Below the pieces are notes generated by a model. It did no database searches. It was given only the letters and a program-made list of their open reading frames with translations, and was not told where the DNA came from. Positions 1 to 7,687 of a stretch of DNA of 25,396 nucleotides are shown piece after piece. Both the position numbers and the translations under genes were made by a program. The stretch comes from CAIUVD01 sp044338255 (GTDB lineage: Bacteria; Planctomycetota; UBA11346). Positions within the stretch are counted from its first letter, which is position 1; each line of letters opens with the position of its first letter. The stretch is taken from positions 1 through 25,396 of the forward strand of contig JBIILZ010000055.1 of the NCBI GenBank assembly GCA_044338255.1, written 5' to 3'.

Positions 1-57
1 ACCGAAGCTCGAAGCACCGAAGCTCGAAGCACCGAAGCTCGAAGCTCGAAGCTCGAC
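1..57. repeat. Left heptamer/15-mer tandem array
   Basis: Three copies of a 15-bp unit (ACCGAAGCTCGAAGC, first copy 1-15) run into further heptamers of the type CTCGAAG and end with CTCGAC at 57. The array is probably cut by the window edge. Its reverse complement matches the start of the array at 610-682, so the two arrays lie in inverted orientation around the four-helix-bundle gene. Units are contiguous without unique spacers, so this is not a CRISPR. Confidence 0.9.
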
Positions 58-63
58 TTCGGT

Positions 64-80
64 TTACGGAGTTGCCGTAA
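64..80 (+). promoter_or_regulatory. Small stem-loop upstream of the long hairpin
   Basis: TTACGG (64-69) pairs perfectly with CCGTAA (75-80) around a five-base loop. It lies between the left repeat array and the long hairpin at 88-210, and adds to the impression of a structured leader before the four-helix-bundle gene. Function is unknown. Confidence 0.45.
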
Positions 81-87
81 CGCAGCC

Positions 88-210
88 GGTGTCCTTCTCC
101 TCGCCAGCATCCTGATCGTGCTCGGCGTCAAGGCTGCCCGTGCCGGGGCACGGCGCTGCGCGGCCTTGACCCCTGCGCGCGGTCAGGCTGTGGCGCGGCG
201 AAAGGACACC
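88..210 (+). promoter_or_regulatory. Long structured leader hairpin covering the Shine-Dalgarno
   Basis: Nested inverted repeats fold the whole stretch into one extended hairpin. GGTGTCCTT (88-96) pairs with AAGGACACC (202-210); 102-106 with 191-195; 111-121 with 177-187 (11 pairs, two G-U); 127-137 with 160-170 (11 pairs, one G-U), starting GTCAAGG against CCTTGAC; and CCGTGCC (138-144) with GGCACGG (147-153). The outermost 3' arm contains AAGGA (202-206), the ribosome binding site of the gene starting at 215. Read as RNA, the fold would hide that site. The pairing is visible in the sequence; translational control or an RNA role is inference. I do not recognise a known riboswitch or ncRNA family. 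Confidence 0.6.
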
Positions 211-214
211 TCCT

Positions 215-562
215 ATGCCGCGTTACTCGAACCTCCTCGTCTGGAATCATGCCCGAAAACTGGTGCAGCACGTCACCTCCGCTACTCGCGGGGTGCGCGG
301 TGAGGGCGACCTCATCTCGCAGATCCGCCGTGCCAGCATTAGCGTTGCCGCCAACATCGCCGAAGGTGCCGAACGTGGCAGCGATCGTGATTTCGTACGG
401 TTCCTGAAAATCGCCGACGGCTCCAATGCCGAGACCCAGGCCCTCACCCTCATCGCCGGCGATGCCGGGATCTTCACTGCCACACAGGTCGCTGAAATCG
501 TCGGAGTCTCTCAGGAAATCCAATACATGCTGAGCGCGCTGATGCGCCGCTGCAGCGGATGA
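215..562 (+). CDS. Four-helix-bundle protein, S23/Avd-like family
   Basis: This 115-residue protein matches the S23 ribosomal (23S rRNA intervening sequence) family, PF05635/TIGR02436, at full length. The pattern shows in the N-terminal NLLVWNHARKLVQ, in LISQIRRASISVAANIAEG (about 30-48) and in the following FVRFLKIADGSNAETQ. Relatives include intervening-sequence proteins and the diversity-generating-retroelement accessory protein Avd, a pentameric nucleic-acid-binding four-helix bundle. The role of solitary members is not established. The ATG at 215 has AAGGA eight bases upstream. No 23S rRNA, reverse transcriptase or variable repeat lies nearby, so neither an IVS nor a DGR can be claimed. 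The gene is enclosed by a long leader hairpin and by inverted tandem arrays, which suggests a self-contained unit. Family assignment is confident; function is unknown. Confidence 0.9.
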   Translation: MPRYSNLLVWNHARKLVQHVTSATRGVRGEGDLISQIRRASISVAANIAEGAERGSDRDFVRFLKIADGSNAETQALTLIAGDAGIFTATQVAEIVGVSQEIQYMLSALMRRCSG

Positions 563-609
563 CCGCACACCAACCACTCAGGTGACTACCAGCAACTCTG
601 AACACCGGA

Positions 610-682
610 GTCGAGCTTCGAGCTTCGGTGCTTCGGTGCTTCAAGCTTCGGTGCTTCAAGCTTCGGCGCTTCAAGCTTCGAA
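610..682. repeat. Right GAGCTTC/GGTGCTTC tandem array
   Basis: Degenerate 7- and 8-bp units (GAGCTTC, GGTGCTTC, AAGCTTC) follow one another from 610. The first 18 bases equal the reverse complement of the inner edge of the array at 1-57. The array lies 47 bp past the stop of the four-helix-bundle gene and mirrors the left array. Confidence 0.85.
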
Positions 683-684
683 CA

Positions 685-728
685 CTGGTCCCTGGTCCCT
701 GGTCCCTGGCCTCTGGTCCCTGGTTCCT
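685..728. repeat. TGGTCCC heptamer array
   Basis: About six heptamers of the form CTGGTCC follow directly after the GCTTC array, the last ones degenerate (CTGGCCT, CTGGTTC). The reverse complement of the coding array at 4649-4777 has the same TGGTC core and seven-base period, so the two loci belong to one repeat family. Confidence 0.8.
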
Positions 729-748
729 ACCAACGGCCAAGACCCGAC

Positions 749-764
749 GCTGATGATCATCAGC
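749..764. repeat. 16-bp perfect palindrome
   Basis: GCTGATGATCATCAGC is a perfect palindrome. It lies 15 bp beyond the stop codon of the minus-strand lipoprotein gene (780-1160), between that gene and the repeat arrays. It could be a weak terminator or a protein site. No T-run follows on either strand, so the role is open. Confidence 0.4.
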
Positions 765-779
765 TCCAAGCTCCCGTCG

Positions 780-1160
780 TTAGCCACCGCCAAACGGGCG
801 ACCCTGGCTTTTCGGATTGCGTTTAACCCAGTCGGCCGGGGCGATCATCAGAATGGTACCTTTGCTTGGGGGCGCTTCGCCGACATTCCATTCATCAAAG
901 GGCAGGGTCATGCGCGTGCCCTTTTCGTCGCCGCTGACGATATCGACTTCAACGAAGTGGCTGACATGGGGATCGCCGGAATTGTTCATGCGGTTGCCGG
1001 TCTGATCCCAGACCTTGATGACCTTGACCTCGCGTACCGTGCGATCGCCGAGGGCCTCGCTGCGCGGGATCGGGGGCACGCGCGGATCATCGCAGCTGGT
1101 CAGTGCGGCGGCGATGACGATGCCCATGGTACACACGGCGAGTGAGAAGGTCCGTAGCAT
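780..1160 (-). CDS. Small putative lipoprotein of unknown function
   Basis: The 126-residue product has a hydrophobic N-terminal segment (residues 3-20) ending in the lipobox LTSC, with Cys23 as the expected lipidated residue. Asp follows at +2, which in E. coli would favour inner-membrane retention. The mature part of about 100 residues holds alternating charged and beta-like stretches (REVKVIKVWDQTG, HFVEVDIVSGDEKGTRMTLPF) and a Gly-rich end. I do not recognise a family. The start at 1160 has no clear Shine-Dalgarno; the next in-frame Met (residue 12) would leave a very short signal peptide. It is divergent from the aminotransferase gene, about 100 bp away. The lipoprotein call is solid and the function unknown. 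Confidence 0.65.
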   Translation of the reverse strand: MLRTFSLAVCTMGIVIAAALTSCDDPRVPPIPRSEALGDRTVREVKVIKVWDQTGNRMNNSGDPHVSHFVEVDIVSGDEKGTRMTLPFDEWNVGEAPPSKGTILMIAPADWVKRNPKSQGRPFGGG

Positions 1161-1259
1161 GGTCCGGCAGCATGCGACTTGTCCGCTCGATGGAAGCCAG
1201 ACACTGTCCGCCCGTCTGCTGCGTTCTTATCGTTTTCATCAGCTCAAAAGGTTTGCGCC

Positions 1260-2609
1260 ATGTCTCTGTCCCTGCCTGCTTCGCCATCAACCGGCGCATA
1301 CCACCCGTTGGCCCAGGCCGCGAACGACCTCCTGGCAACCGGGGCTCCGGTGGTGCTCGACCTGCTTTCTGAGCGTGGACGGCGCTTTTTCTTCCCCGCC
1401 AAGGGCATTTTGGCCCAAGGCGCCGAGGCCAAGCTCAAGGCCACCAACGCCAATGCCACCATCGGCATCGCCACCGATGCCAACGGCCCGATGCATCTGG
1501 AAGTCATCCACCGCTCGTTCTCGGGGCTGACCCCGCGCGAGCTCTACGACTATGCGCCGTCCTTCGGGAAGCCCGAGTTGCGTACCGCCTGGGCCAAGAA
1601 GCAGCGCGAAGAAACCCCCTCGCTGGGCGATCTGCCGCTGTCGCATCCGGTGGTCACCAACGCCCTGACGCATGGCCTGGCGATCATCGGCGACCTGTTC
1701 CTGAATCCCGGTGACGATGTTCTGATCCATGATCTGCACTGGGAAAACTACGACCTCAGCTGGGCCATCCGCCTGGGCGCCAACCTCCATCAGATCCCGC
1801 TCTTCGACCGCGCCCTGACCGGCTTCAACCAGGAGGCCTTCGTCCAGGCTTTGGCCAGTTTTCGCGGCCGCAAGCTCATCGTCGGTCTGAATTTCCCAAA
1901 TAACCCCTCGGGCTACACGCCGACCAAGGCCGAGGCCGGGGCGATCGCCAATGCTCTGCTCGCCGCCGCCAAGGCCGGTACCAAACTGGTAGTCGTCTGC
2001 GATGACGCCTACTATGGAATGTTCTTCGACGCCGCCTGCGAAACCGAGAGCCTCTTCGGGCGCTTGGCCGGGGCCCATGAGAACCTCTTGGCGGTGAAAA
2101 TCGACGGCGCCACCAAAGAAGAGTTCGTCTGGGGCCTGCGCGTGGGCTTCGTCACCTACGGCATCAAGGGCGGCACGCCGGCTGTCTACGGCGCGCTCGA
2201 GCAGAAGACCGGCGGCATCATCCGCGCCACCATCAGCAATGTCTCGATGGCCAGCCAATCGGTGGTCCTCAAGGCCCTGGTGGCCGCCGAATTCCGCAGC
2301 CAGCAAGCTGAAAAGGTCGCGATCCTCAAGCGCCGCTACCTGATCACGGTCGGCGAAGTGCGGAAACCCGAGTACGCCGATTGCTGGGATGTGTACCCCT
2401 TCAACAGCGGCTATTTCATGTGCGTGCGGGTCAAGGGCACCACCGCCGAGGCCGTCCGCCAGGAACTGCTGACGACGCACGGCATCGGCGCCATCGCCCT
2501 GGGCGACACCGAACTGCGCGTGGCCTTCTCGTGCCTCAACGACGAGCAGATCCCGGGCGTGTTCAGCGCCGCCGCCAAGGCCATCCGCGCCATCCGCTCA
2601 AAAGCCTGA
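1260..2609 (+). CDS. PLP-dependent aminotransferase, class I/II (fold type I)
   Basis: The 449-residue protein is a fold-type I PLP enzyme that should transfer an amino group between an amino acid and a 2-oxo acid in the cytoplasm. Motifs lie in the usual order: NFPNNPSG (211-218); VVCDDAYYG, whose Asp (248/249) would hold the pyridine nitrogen; GATKEEFVWGLRVGF with Lys286 as the probable Schiff-base lysine; and ELRVAFS with Arg420 as the probable carboxylate-binding arginine. The ATG at 1260 is chosen because AAAAGG lies eight bases upstream; the frame extends 27 codons further without a better start. Substrate cannot be read from sequence. dapF is in the same window, so an LL-diaminopimelate aminotransferase role is conceivable but unsupported. 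A hairpin separates it from moxR. Confidence 0.85.
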   Translation: MSLSLPASPSTGAYHPLAQAANDLLATGAPVVLDLLSERGRRFFFPAKGILAQGAEAKLKATNANATIGIATDANGPMHLEVIHRSFSGLTPRELYDYAPSFGKPELRTAWAKKQREETPSLGDLPLSHPVVTNALTHGLAIIGDLFLNPGDDVLIHDLHWENYDLSWAIRLGANLHQIPLFDRALTGFNQEAFVQALASFRGRKLIVGLNFPNNPSGYTPTKAEAGAIANALLAAAKAGTKLVVVCDDAYYGMFFDAACETESLFGRLAGAHENLLAVKIDGATKEEFVWGLRVGFVTYGIKGGTPAVYGALEQKTGGIIRATISNVSMASQSVVLKALVAAEFRSQQAEKVAILKRRYLITVGEVRKPEYADCWDVYPFNSGYFMCVRVKGTTAEAVRQELLTTHGIGAIALGDTELRVAFSCLNDEQIPGVFSAAAKAIRAIRSKA

Positions 2610-2619
2610 GGTCGGTTCG

Positions 2620-2647
2620 GCGAGCTTGCCCGGCCCGGTAAGCTCGC
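2620..2647 (+). terminator. GC-rich stem-loop between aminotransferase gene and moxR
   Basis: GCGAGCTTGCC (2620-2630) pairs with GGTAAGCTCGC (2637-2647), eleven pairs including one G-U, with a six-base loop. It begins 11 bp after the aminotransferase stop. No U-run follows, so it may be an imperfect terminator or a processing or attenuation hairpin that separates this gene from the Bat operon. Confidence 0.4.
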
Positions 2648-2682
2648 TGCCCTTCGCTCGTCCACGCCCCCTGAGGTTACCG

Positions 2683-3659
<977 letters not shown>

Positions 3660-3663
<4 letters not shown>

Positions 3664-4589
3664 GCCAACCGCAGTCCGCGGATGTCTCCGAGATCCTGCG
3701 TCAGGTCCGCCGGATCGAGCTGCGTACCGAGCGCCTGGTGACCTCCTTGGCGTCCGGCGGCTACCGCTCGGCGTTCAAGGGCCAGGGCATGGAGTTCGAC
3801 GAGGTCCGCGAATATTCAGCGGGCGATGATGTGCGCGCCATCGATTGGAATGTCACCGCCCGGGCCGGCAAACCCTACGTGAAGGTCTTCCGCGAAGAGC
3901 GCGAGCTGACCATCGTGCTGGTGGTCGACGTCAGCGCCTCGATGCGCTATGGAGCCATCCCCGGCCTCAGCCAGCGCGCCAAGCTCGCCCTCGCTGCCGA
4001 AGCCGCCGCCGTCGTCGGCGTCAACGCCCTGCGCAACAACGACCGCCTCGGTCTGGTGCTGGCGAGCGATCGCACCGAGCGTCACCTGGCGGCGCGCAAG
4101 GGTCGTGGCCACTGCCTGCGCGTGATCCGCGAGGTGCTCGCGCCGGTCGCCTCGGCACCCGGCACCGACCTCGGCCACGCCCTCGATGAGCTGGTACGCG
4201 TCGCCCGCCGCCGTGCGGTGTGCTTCGTGGTCTCGGATTTCCTCGGTGCCGGCAACAGTTCCGGCAACAGCCCCAGCTTCGCGCCGGCCCTCGCCCGCGC
4301 CGCCCGCCGCCACGATCTCATCGGCCTGCGCGTCATGGATCCCGGCGAAGCGAGCTTGCCGCCGGGCAATCTCCCGCTGGCGATGATCGATCCCGAAACC
4401 GGCGCCCAAGCCCTGCTCGCCAACGGCAATGCCGCCCGCCGCGCCTATGCCGCCGCCTGGAGCTCCGCCCGCGAGGCGACGACCAAGGCCTTCCGCGGCT
4501 GCGGCTGCGACCTCGTCGATCTCACCACCACCGAAAGCGCGGTCGCGGCCCTGCTGCGCTTCTTCCGCCAACGTCGGCGTCGTGGGTAA
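3660..4589 (+). CDS. DUF58 protein, VWA-like partner of MoxR
   Basis: The 309-residue protein carries the DUF58 signature: GYRSAFKGQGMEFDEVREY, then GDDVRAIDWNVTAR (about 55-68), then a VWA-like strand with the metal-site motif DVSAS. DUF58 genes almost always follow moxR and are thought to serve with it in maturing or assembling envelope or periplasmic factors; the mechanism is not settled. The GTG start overlaps the moxR stop by four bases, which implies translational coupling. No signal peptide or membrane segment is visible, so it should be cytoplasmic. The C-terminus is basic. Family assignment is confident. Confidence 0.92.
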
Positions 4590-4593
4590 ACGC

Positions 4594-5682
4594 ATGAAGC
4601 CCTTCGCCGCCTGCCTCATCGCGCTACTCACGACCACAGCCCTGCTCGCCAGTGACCAGCAGCCAACGGCCAGCGACCAGCGACCAGCGACCAGTGACCA
4701 GCAGCCAACGGCCAGCGACCAGCGACCAGCGACCAGTGACGAGCAGCCAGCGGCCAGCGACCAGAAGCCAGCCAACGGGCCGAGCGTCGAACTCACCGCC
4801 CAACCCGCCGAAGTCGCGGTTGGCGACTCCGTCACCGTGACCATCACCTATCAATGGCCGGCGACCTGGAGCGTCGAACCCAAGCCCGATCCCTCGGCGG
4901 ATTTCCGCGACACCTTCGTCACCGCCGCGCCCCCGGCCCGCGACACCAGCACCGCCGAGAGCCGGCGCCGGGTGGTGGTCATGACCTTGGCCGCGACGCG
5001 CAGTGGCGCCTGGGCCCTGCCGCGACCGACGCTCACCGCCAGCGGTCCGCAGGGCGTCGTCACCGTCACCGCTTCGCCGGTGATCGTGCAGGTCGGCACC
5101 AGTTCCGCTCCCGCACATCTGCCCGAGCCGATCGCCCTGCGCCTGCAAGCGCCGCCGATGGCGGTTAACTCATGGCCGTGGTGGATCGCCGCCGTGGTTG
5201 CTGCCATGGCCCTGCTCATCGCCCTGCTCTGGCGGCGGCGCGCCACGGCCACCGCCGAACGCAGTCCAGCCGAGTTGTTCGCCGAAGAGACCAAACGCGC
5301 GCTGGGAGTCAGCGATGGCAAGGATCTCGGCGCGCTGCTCAGCTTGGCCCTGCGCCGCTACCTCGGCGTGATCTGGAAGTTTGATGGCGCCGGCTCGACG
5401 GTGCGCGAAGTCGCCGTCGCCCTGGCCCGCGCCGGCGTCGCCGATGGCGAGCGCCGGGTGGCGCTGCGCCTGCTCGAACGCCTCGACGACCTGCGCTGGT
5501 CGGCCGCCGATCTGCCCGCCGATCAGGTGCGTCCGCTGCTCGCCGAAGCCACCGGCCTAGTCGAGCAGATCGAGGCCCGGCTGCGCGCCGAAGCTCTCGC
5601 CGCGGCCGCCGCCAAGTCGTCGTCGTCGTCCTCGACCTCGACGGGGCCGTCGGCACCTGTTCCAGTGGAGAGCCGGCGATGA
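4594..5682 (+). CDS. BatD-like/DUF4381-like membrane protein with repeat-encoded linker
   Basis: The 362-residue product has a signal peptide (1-19), a Ser-Asp-Gln-Pro-Ala-Thr linker (about 20-61), a beta-rich BatD-like periplasmic region with VGDSVTVTITYQWPATW, one membrane helix near 194-213 (starting WPWWIAAVVAA), and a cytoplasmic helical domain with LSLALRRYLGV. The order resembles the short BatD/DUF4381-type proteins found between DUF58 and batA. The ATG at 4594, four bases after the DUF58 stop, begins the signal peptide; the upstream open frame overlaps DUF58 and is rejected. The linker is translated from a 42-bp repeat of six heptamers, roughly three copies, and looks like an inserted low-complexity spacer. 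The C-terminus ends in a Ser run encoded by TCG repeats. Function within the Bat complex is inferred from position. Confidence 0.75.
   Translation: MKPFAACLIALLTTTALLASDQQPTASDQRPATSDQQPTASDQRPATSDEQPAASDQKPANGPSVELTAQPAEVAVGDSVTVTITYQWPATWSVEPKPDPSADFRDTFVTAAPPARDTSTAESRRRVVVMTLAATRSGAWALPRPTLTASGPQGVVTVTASPVIVQVGTSSAPAHLPEPIALRLQAPPMAVNSWPWWIAAVVAAMALLIALLWRRRATATAERSPAELFAEETKRALGVSDGKDLGALLSLALRRYLGVIWKFDGAGSTVREVAVALARAGVADGERRVALRLLERLDDLRWSAADLPADQVRPLLAEATGLVEQIEARLRAEALAAAAAKSSSSSSTSTGPSAPVPVESRR
4649..4777 (+). repeat. Translated heptamer array with 42-bp higher-order unit
   Basis: Units of seven bases (CCAGCGA, CCAGTGA, CCAGCAG, CCAACGG) build a 42-bp block that starts at 4649, 4691 and 4733, the third more diverged. 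As 42 is a multiple of three, each block encodes the same 14 residues (SDQQPTASDQRPAT in the first two). The minus strand reads CTGGTCGCTGGTCGC, the same heptamer family as 685-728. Confidence 0.9.
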
Positions 5683-6713
5683 TCTTCCGCTTCGCTGATC
5701 CATGGTTGCTGACCGGCCTGCTGTTGCCGCTGCTGGTGCTGCTGTGGTCGCCGGCCCGCGGCGGCCGGGGCTTCGCGCCGACGGCGCTGGCGATGAAGGT
5801 CCTGCGGCCCTCGCGCGGCCCGCTGCTGTACCGGCTGCTGCTCAGCCTCGGACTGGCGGCGCTGATCGTGGCGGCGGCGCGTCCGCAATACGGCAACGTG
5901 GTCACCGAGCGCTCGCAGGCCGGTCGTGACCTGACCCTGGTCATCGATCTCTCGGGAAGCATGCAGGTCGACGATCTGCAGGCCGCCAACGGCACGCGCA
6001 GCGATCGTCTGGCGGGAGTCATGAACGCCGCGCGGACCTTCATCGAGGGTCGCCCCGATGATCGCGTCAGCCTGGTGTTCTTTGGCGATACCGCGCTCAC
6101 CAGCTGTCCGCTGACCTACGACCACGACACCGCCATCCAGTTCCTCGAACGCACCGAGCGCCAGCAGCGCGCCCTCTGGGGCCGCGGCGATCAGAGCGGC
6201 CTGCTCGGCGGCAACACCAACCTCGGCCTCGGCCTGGGTACGGCGCTGAAGTCGCTGCGCGATCACGCCAGCCTCGGGCGCGCGATCATCCTCATCACCG
6301 ATGGCGTCGACACCCGCTCCCTGCGCAACTGGGTCGATCCCCTGATCGCAGCCCGCCAGGCCGATCGCCTGACGGTGAAGGTCTATGGCATCGGCGTCGG
6401 CAATCCCGAGGGCACCTACACCCTCGACGGCGGCTTCGGGCGCAAGGTCCTGCGCCGCGTGCCGCCCGAGCTGCTGCCCAACCTCACGCGCCTGCAGGCG
6501 ATCACCGGCCTCGCGGGCGGCTCGGCCTTCGCGGCCACCGATCTTGAGGCCCTGGCGGAGGTCTTCACGCGCATCGATCGCCTTGAACCGACGCCGCACA
6601 CCGTGCGCCAGCGCGATGATTTCGCAGACCGCTTCCTCTGGCCGCTGGTCCTCGGCCTGATCCTGATCGCCCTCGCCCTGGGTTGTGAACCACGTCTGCG
6701 AGGTCTGGCATGA
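5679..6713 (+). CDS. batA: BatA-like VWA membrane protein
   Basis: The 344-residue protein has two N-terminal membrane helices (about 8-25 and 48-66), a von Willebrand factor A domain and a C-terminal helix (about 315-335), the layout of Bacteroides aerotolerance BatA. The VWA metal site is intact: LVIDLSGSM near residue 88, with a later ITDGVDTR. The domain should face the periplasm and bind a divalent metal and a partner. The start overlaps the upstream stop in ATGA and the gene ends in another ATGA overlap with batB, so expression is coupled. It is expected to act with MoxR, DUF58 and the neighbouring Bat proteins; the substrate is unknown in the family. Confidence 0.88.
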   Translation: MIFRFADPWLLTGLLLPLLVLLWSPARGGRGFAPTALAMKVLRPSRGPLLYRLLLSLGLAALIVAAARPQYGNVVTERSQAGRDLTLVIDLSGSMQVDDLQAANGTRSDRLAGVMNAARTFIEGRPDDRVSLVFFGDTALTSCPLTYDHDTAIQFLERTERQQRALWGRGDQSGLLGGNTNLGLGLGTALKSLRDHASLGRAIILITDGVDTRSLRNWVDPLIAARQADRLTVKVYGIGVGNPEGTYTLDGGFGRKVLRRVPPELLPNLTRLQAITGLAGGSAFAATDLEALAEVFTRIDRLEPTPHTVRQRDDFADRFLWPLVLGLILIALALGCEPRLRGLA

Positions 6714-7687
6714 GCTGGGGTAACGGCGCCTTGTTGTGGCTGCTCATGGCGGTCGCTGCCGCCGCTGCCGGCGGCGCATGGTGGCGCTGGTCGGCGCACC
6801 GCCAGATCGCCCAGCTCGGCGTACCGCTCCAGGTCGGCCGGCGTCGCGAATACCTGCGCCTGGTGCTCCTGTGGCTGGGCCTCAGCGCCGGGGTCGTAGC
6901 CCTCGCCGGCCCACGCTGGGGCTCGGTCACCGAGACGCGCACCGCCACCGGCACCGATATCGTACTGGCGCTCGATTGCAGCCGCTCGATGCAGGCCACC
7001 GATCTCTACCCCACGCGCATGGAAGCCGCCCGCCGCAAGGCCCAGGACCTGTTGCGCCTGGCGCCGGGCACGCGCATGGCGCTGATGCCGTTCGCGGCCT
7101 TGCCGGTGCTGCGCTGCCCGCTCACCGGTGATCACCAGGCGCTGGCGGAGATGCTCCAGGATTGCAGCCCGGATCTCTTTCCCGCCGAATCCGGCTATCA
7201 GGGCACGGCCATCGGCAGCGCCGTCGCCGAAGCCCTCAAGGTCCTTGGTGGCCAGGGCGAACGCGGACAGGCGATCCTGATCATGAGCGACGGCGCCGAC
7301 GACGATCAGCAGGCCGTGAGCAAGGCCGCCGACAGCGCCAAGGCCGCCGGCGTGCCAGTGGTGGGGATCTTCATCGGCGATCCCGACAAACAGGTGAGCG
7401 TGCCCATCGATGGCCAGGACCAGATCATGACCGCCGATCGTTCGACGCTTGAGCAGCTCGCCACCGCCACTGAGGGGCTGTGCGTCAACGCCGTGCTCGA
7501 CGATCGCGACATGCAGACGGTCGCCGATTTCCTCGCCGCCCACACTGCCCAGCGGCCCTGGGAGGAACGTCGCCGGATGGTCGCCAGCGAACGCTTCCAG
7601 TGGTTGCTGGTCCCCGCCATCGTCCTGCTGGCCCTCGGCGCCCTGTTGCCGACGCGCCGCCGTCGCCCCCTCGGAGGTGGACTGTGA
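6710..7687 (+). CDS. batB: BatB-like VWA membrane protein
   Basis: The 325-residue product repeats the batA layout: membrane helices at about 5-22 and 46-64, a VWA domain with LALDCSRSM (metal-site DxSxS near residue 88) and IMSDGADDD, and a C-terminal helix (about 303-320) ending in a basic tail. The middle has the VWA strand GTRMALMPFA. It overlaps batA by four bases and the next gene by four (GTGA). BatA and BatB are usually adjacent VWA pairs. The assignment as batB rather than a second batA rests on order and the arginine-rich tail. Confidence 0.86.
   Translation: MSWGNGALLWLLMAVAAAAAGGAWWRWSAHRQIAQLGVPLQVGRRREYLRLVLLWLGLSAGVVALAGPRWGSVTETRTATGTDIVLALDCSRSMQATDLYPTRMEAARRKAQDLLRLAPGTRMALMPFAALPVLRCPLTGDHQALAEMLQDCSPDLFPAESGYQGTAIGSAVAEALKVLGGQGERGQAILIMSDGADDDQQAVSKAADSAKAAGVPVVGIFIGDPDKQVSVPIDGQDQIMTADRSTLEQLATATEGLCVNAVLDDRDMQTVADFLAAHTAQRPWEERRRMVASERFQWLLVPAIVLLALGALLPTRRRRPLGGGL

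Noticed and set aside
1..303. Plus-strand frame open from the window edge to 303, with a hydrophobic stretch near 85-125
   Set aside because: It runs through the repeat array and the leader hairpin and overlaps the well-supported four-helix-bundle gene in another frame; no family pattern is seen.
215..562. Diversity-generating retroelement or rRNA intervening sequence
   Set aside because: No reverse transcriptase, template/variable repeat or 23S rRNA is in the window; only the accessory-type protein is present.
1287..2480. Long minus-strand open frame (397 codons) opposite the aminotransferase gene
   Set aside because: It mirrors the codon bias of a GC-rich coding strand; the plus-strand frame has complete enzyme motifs.
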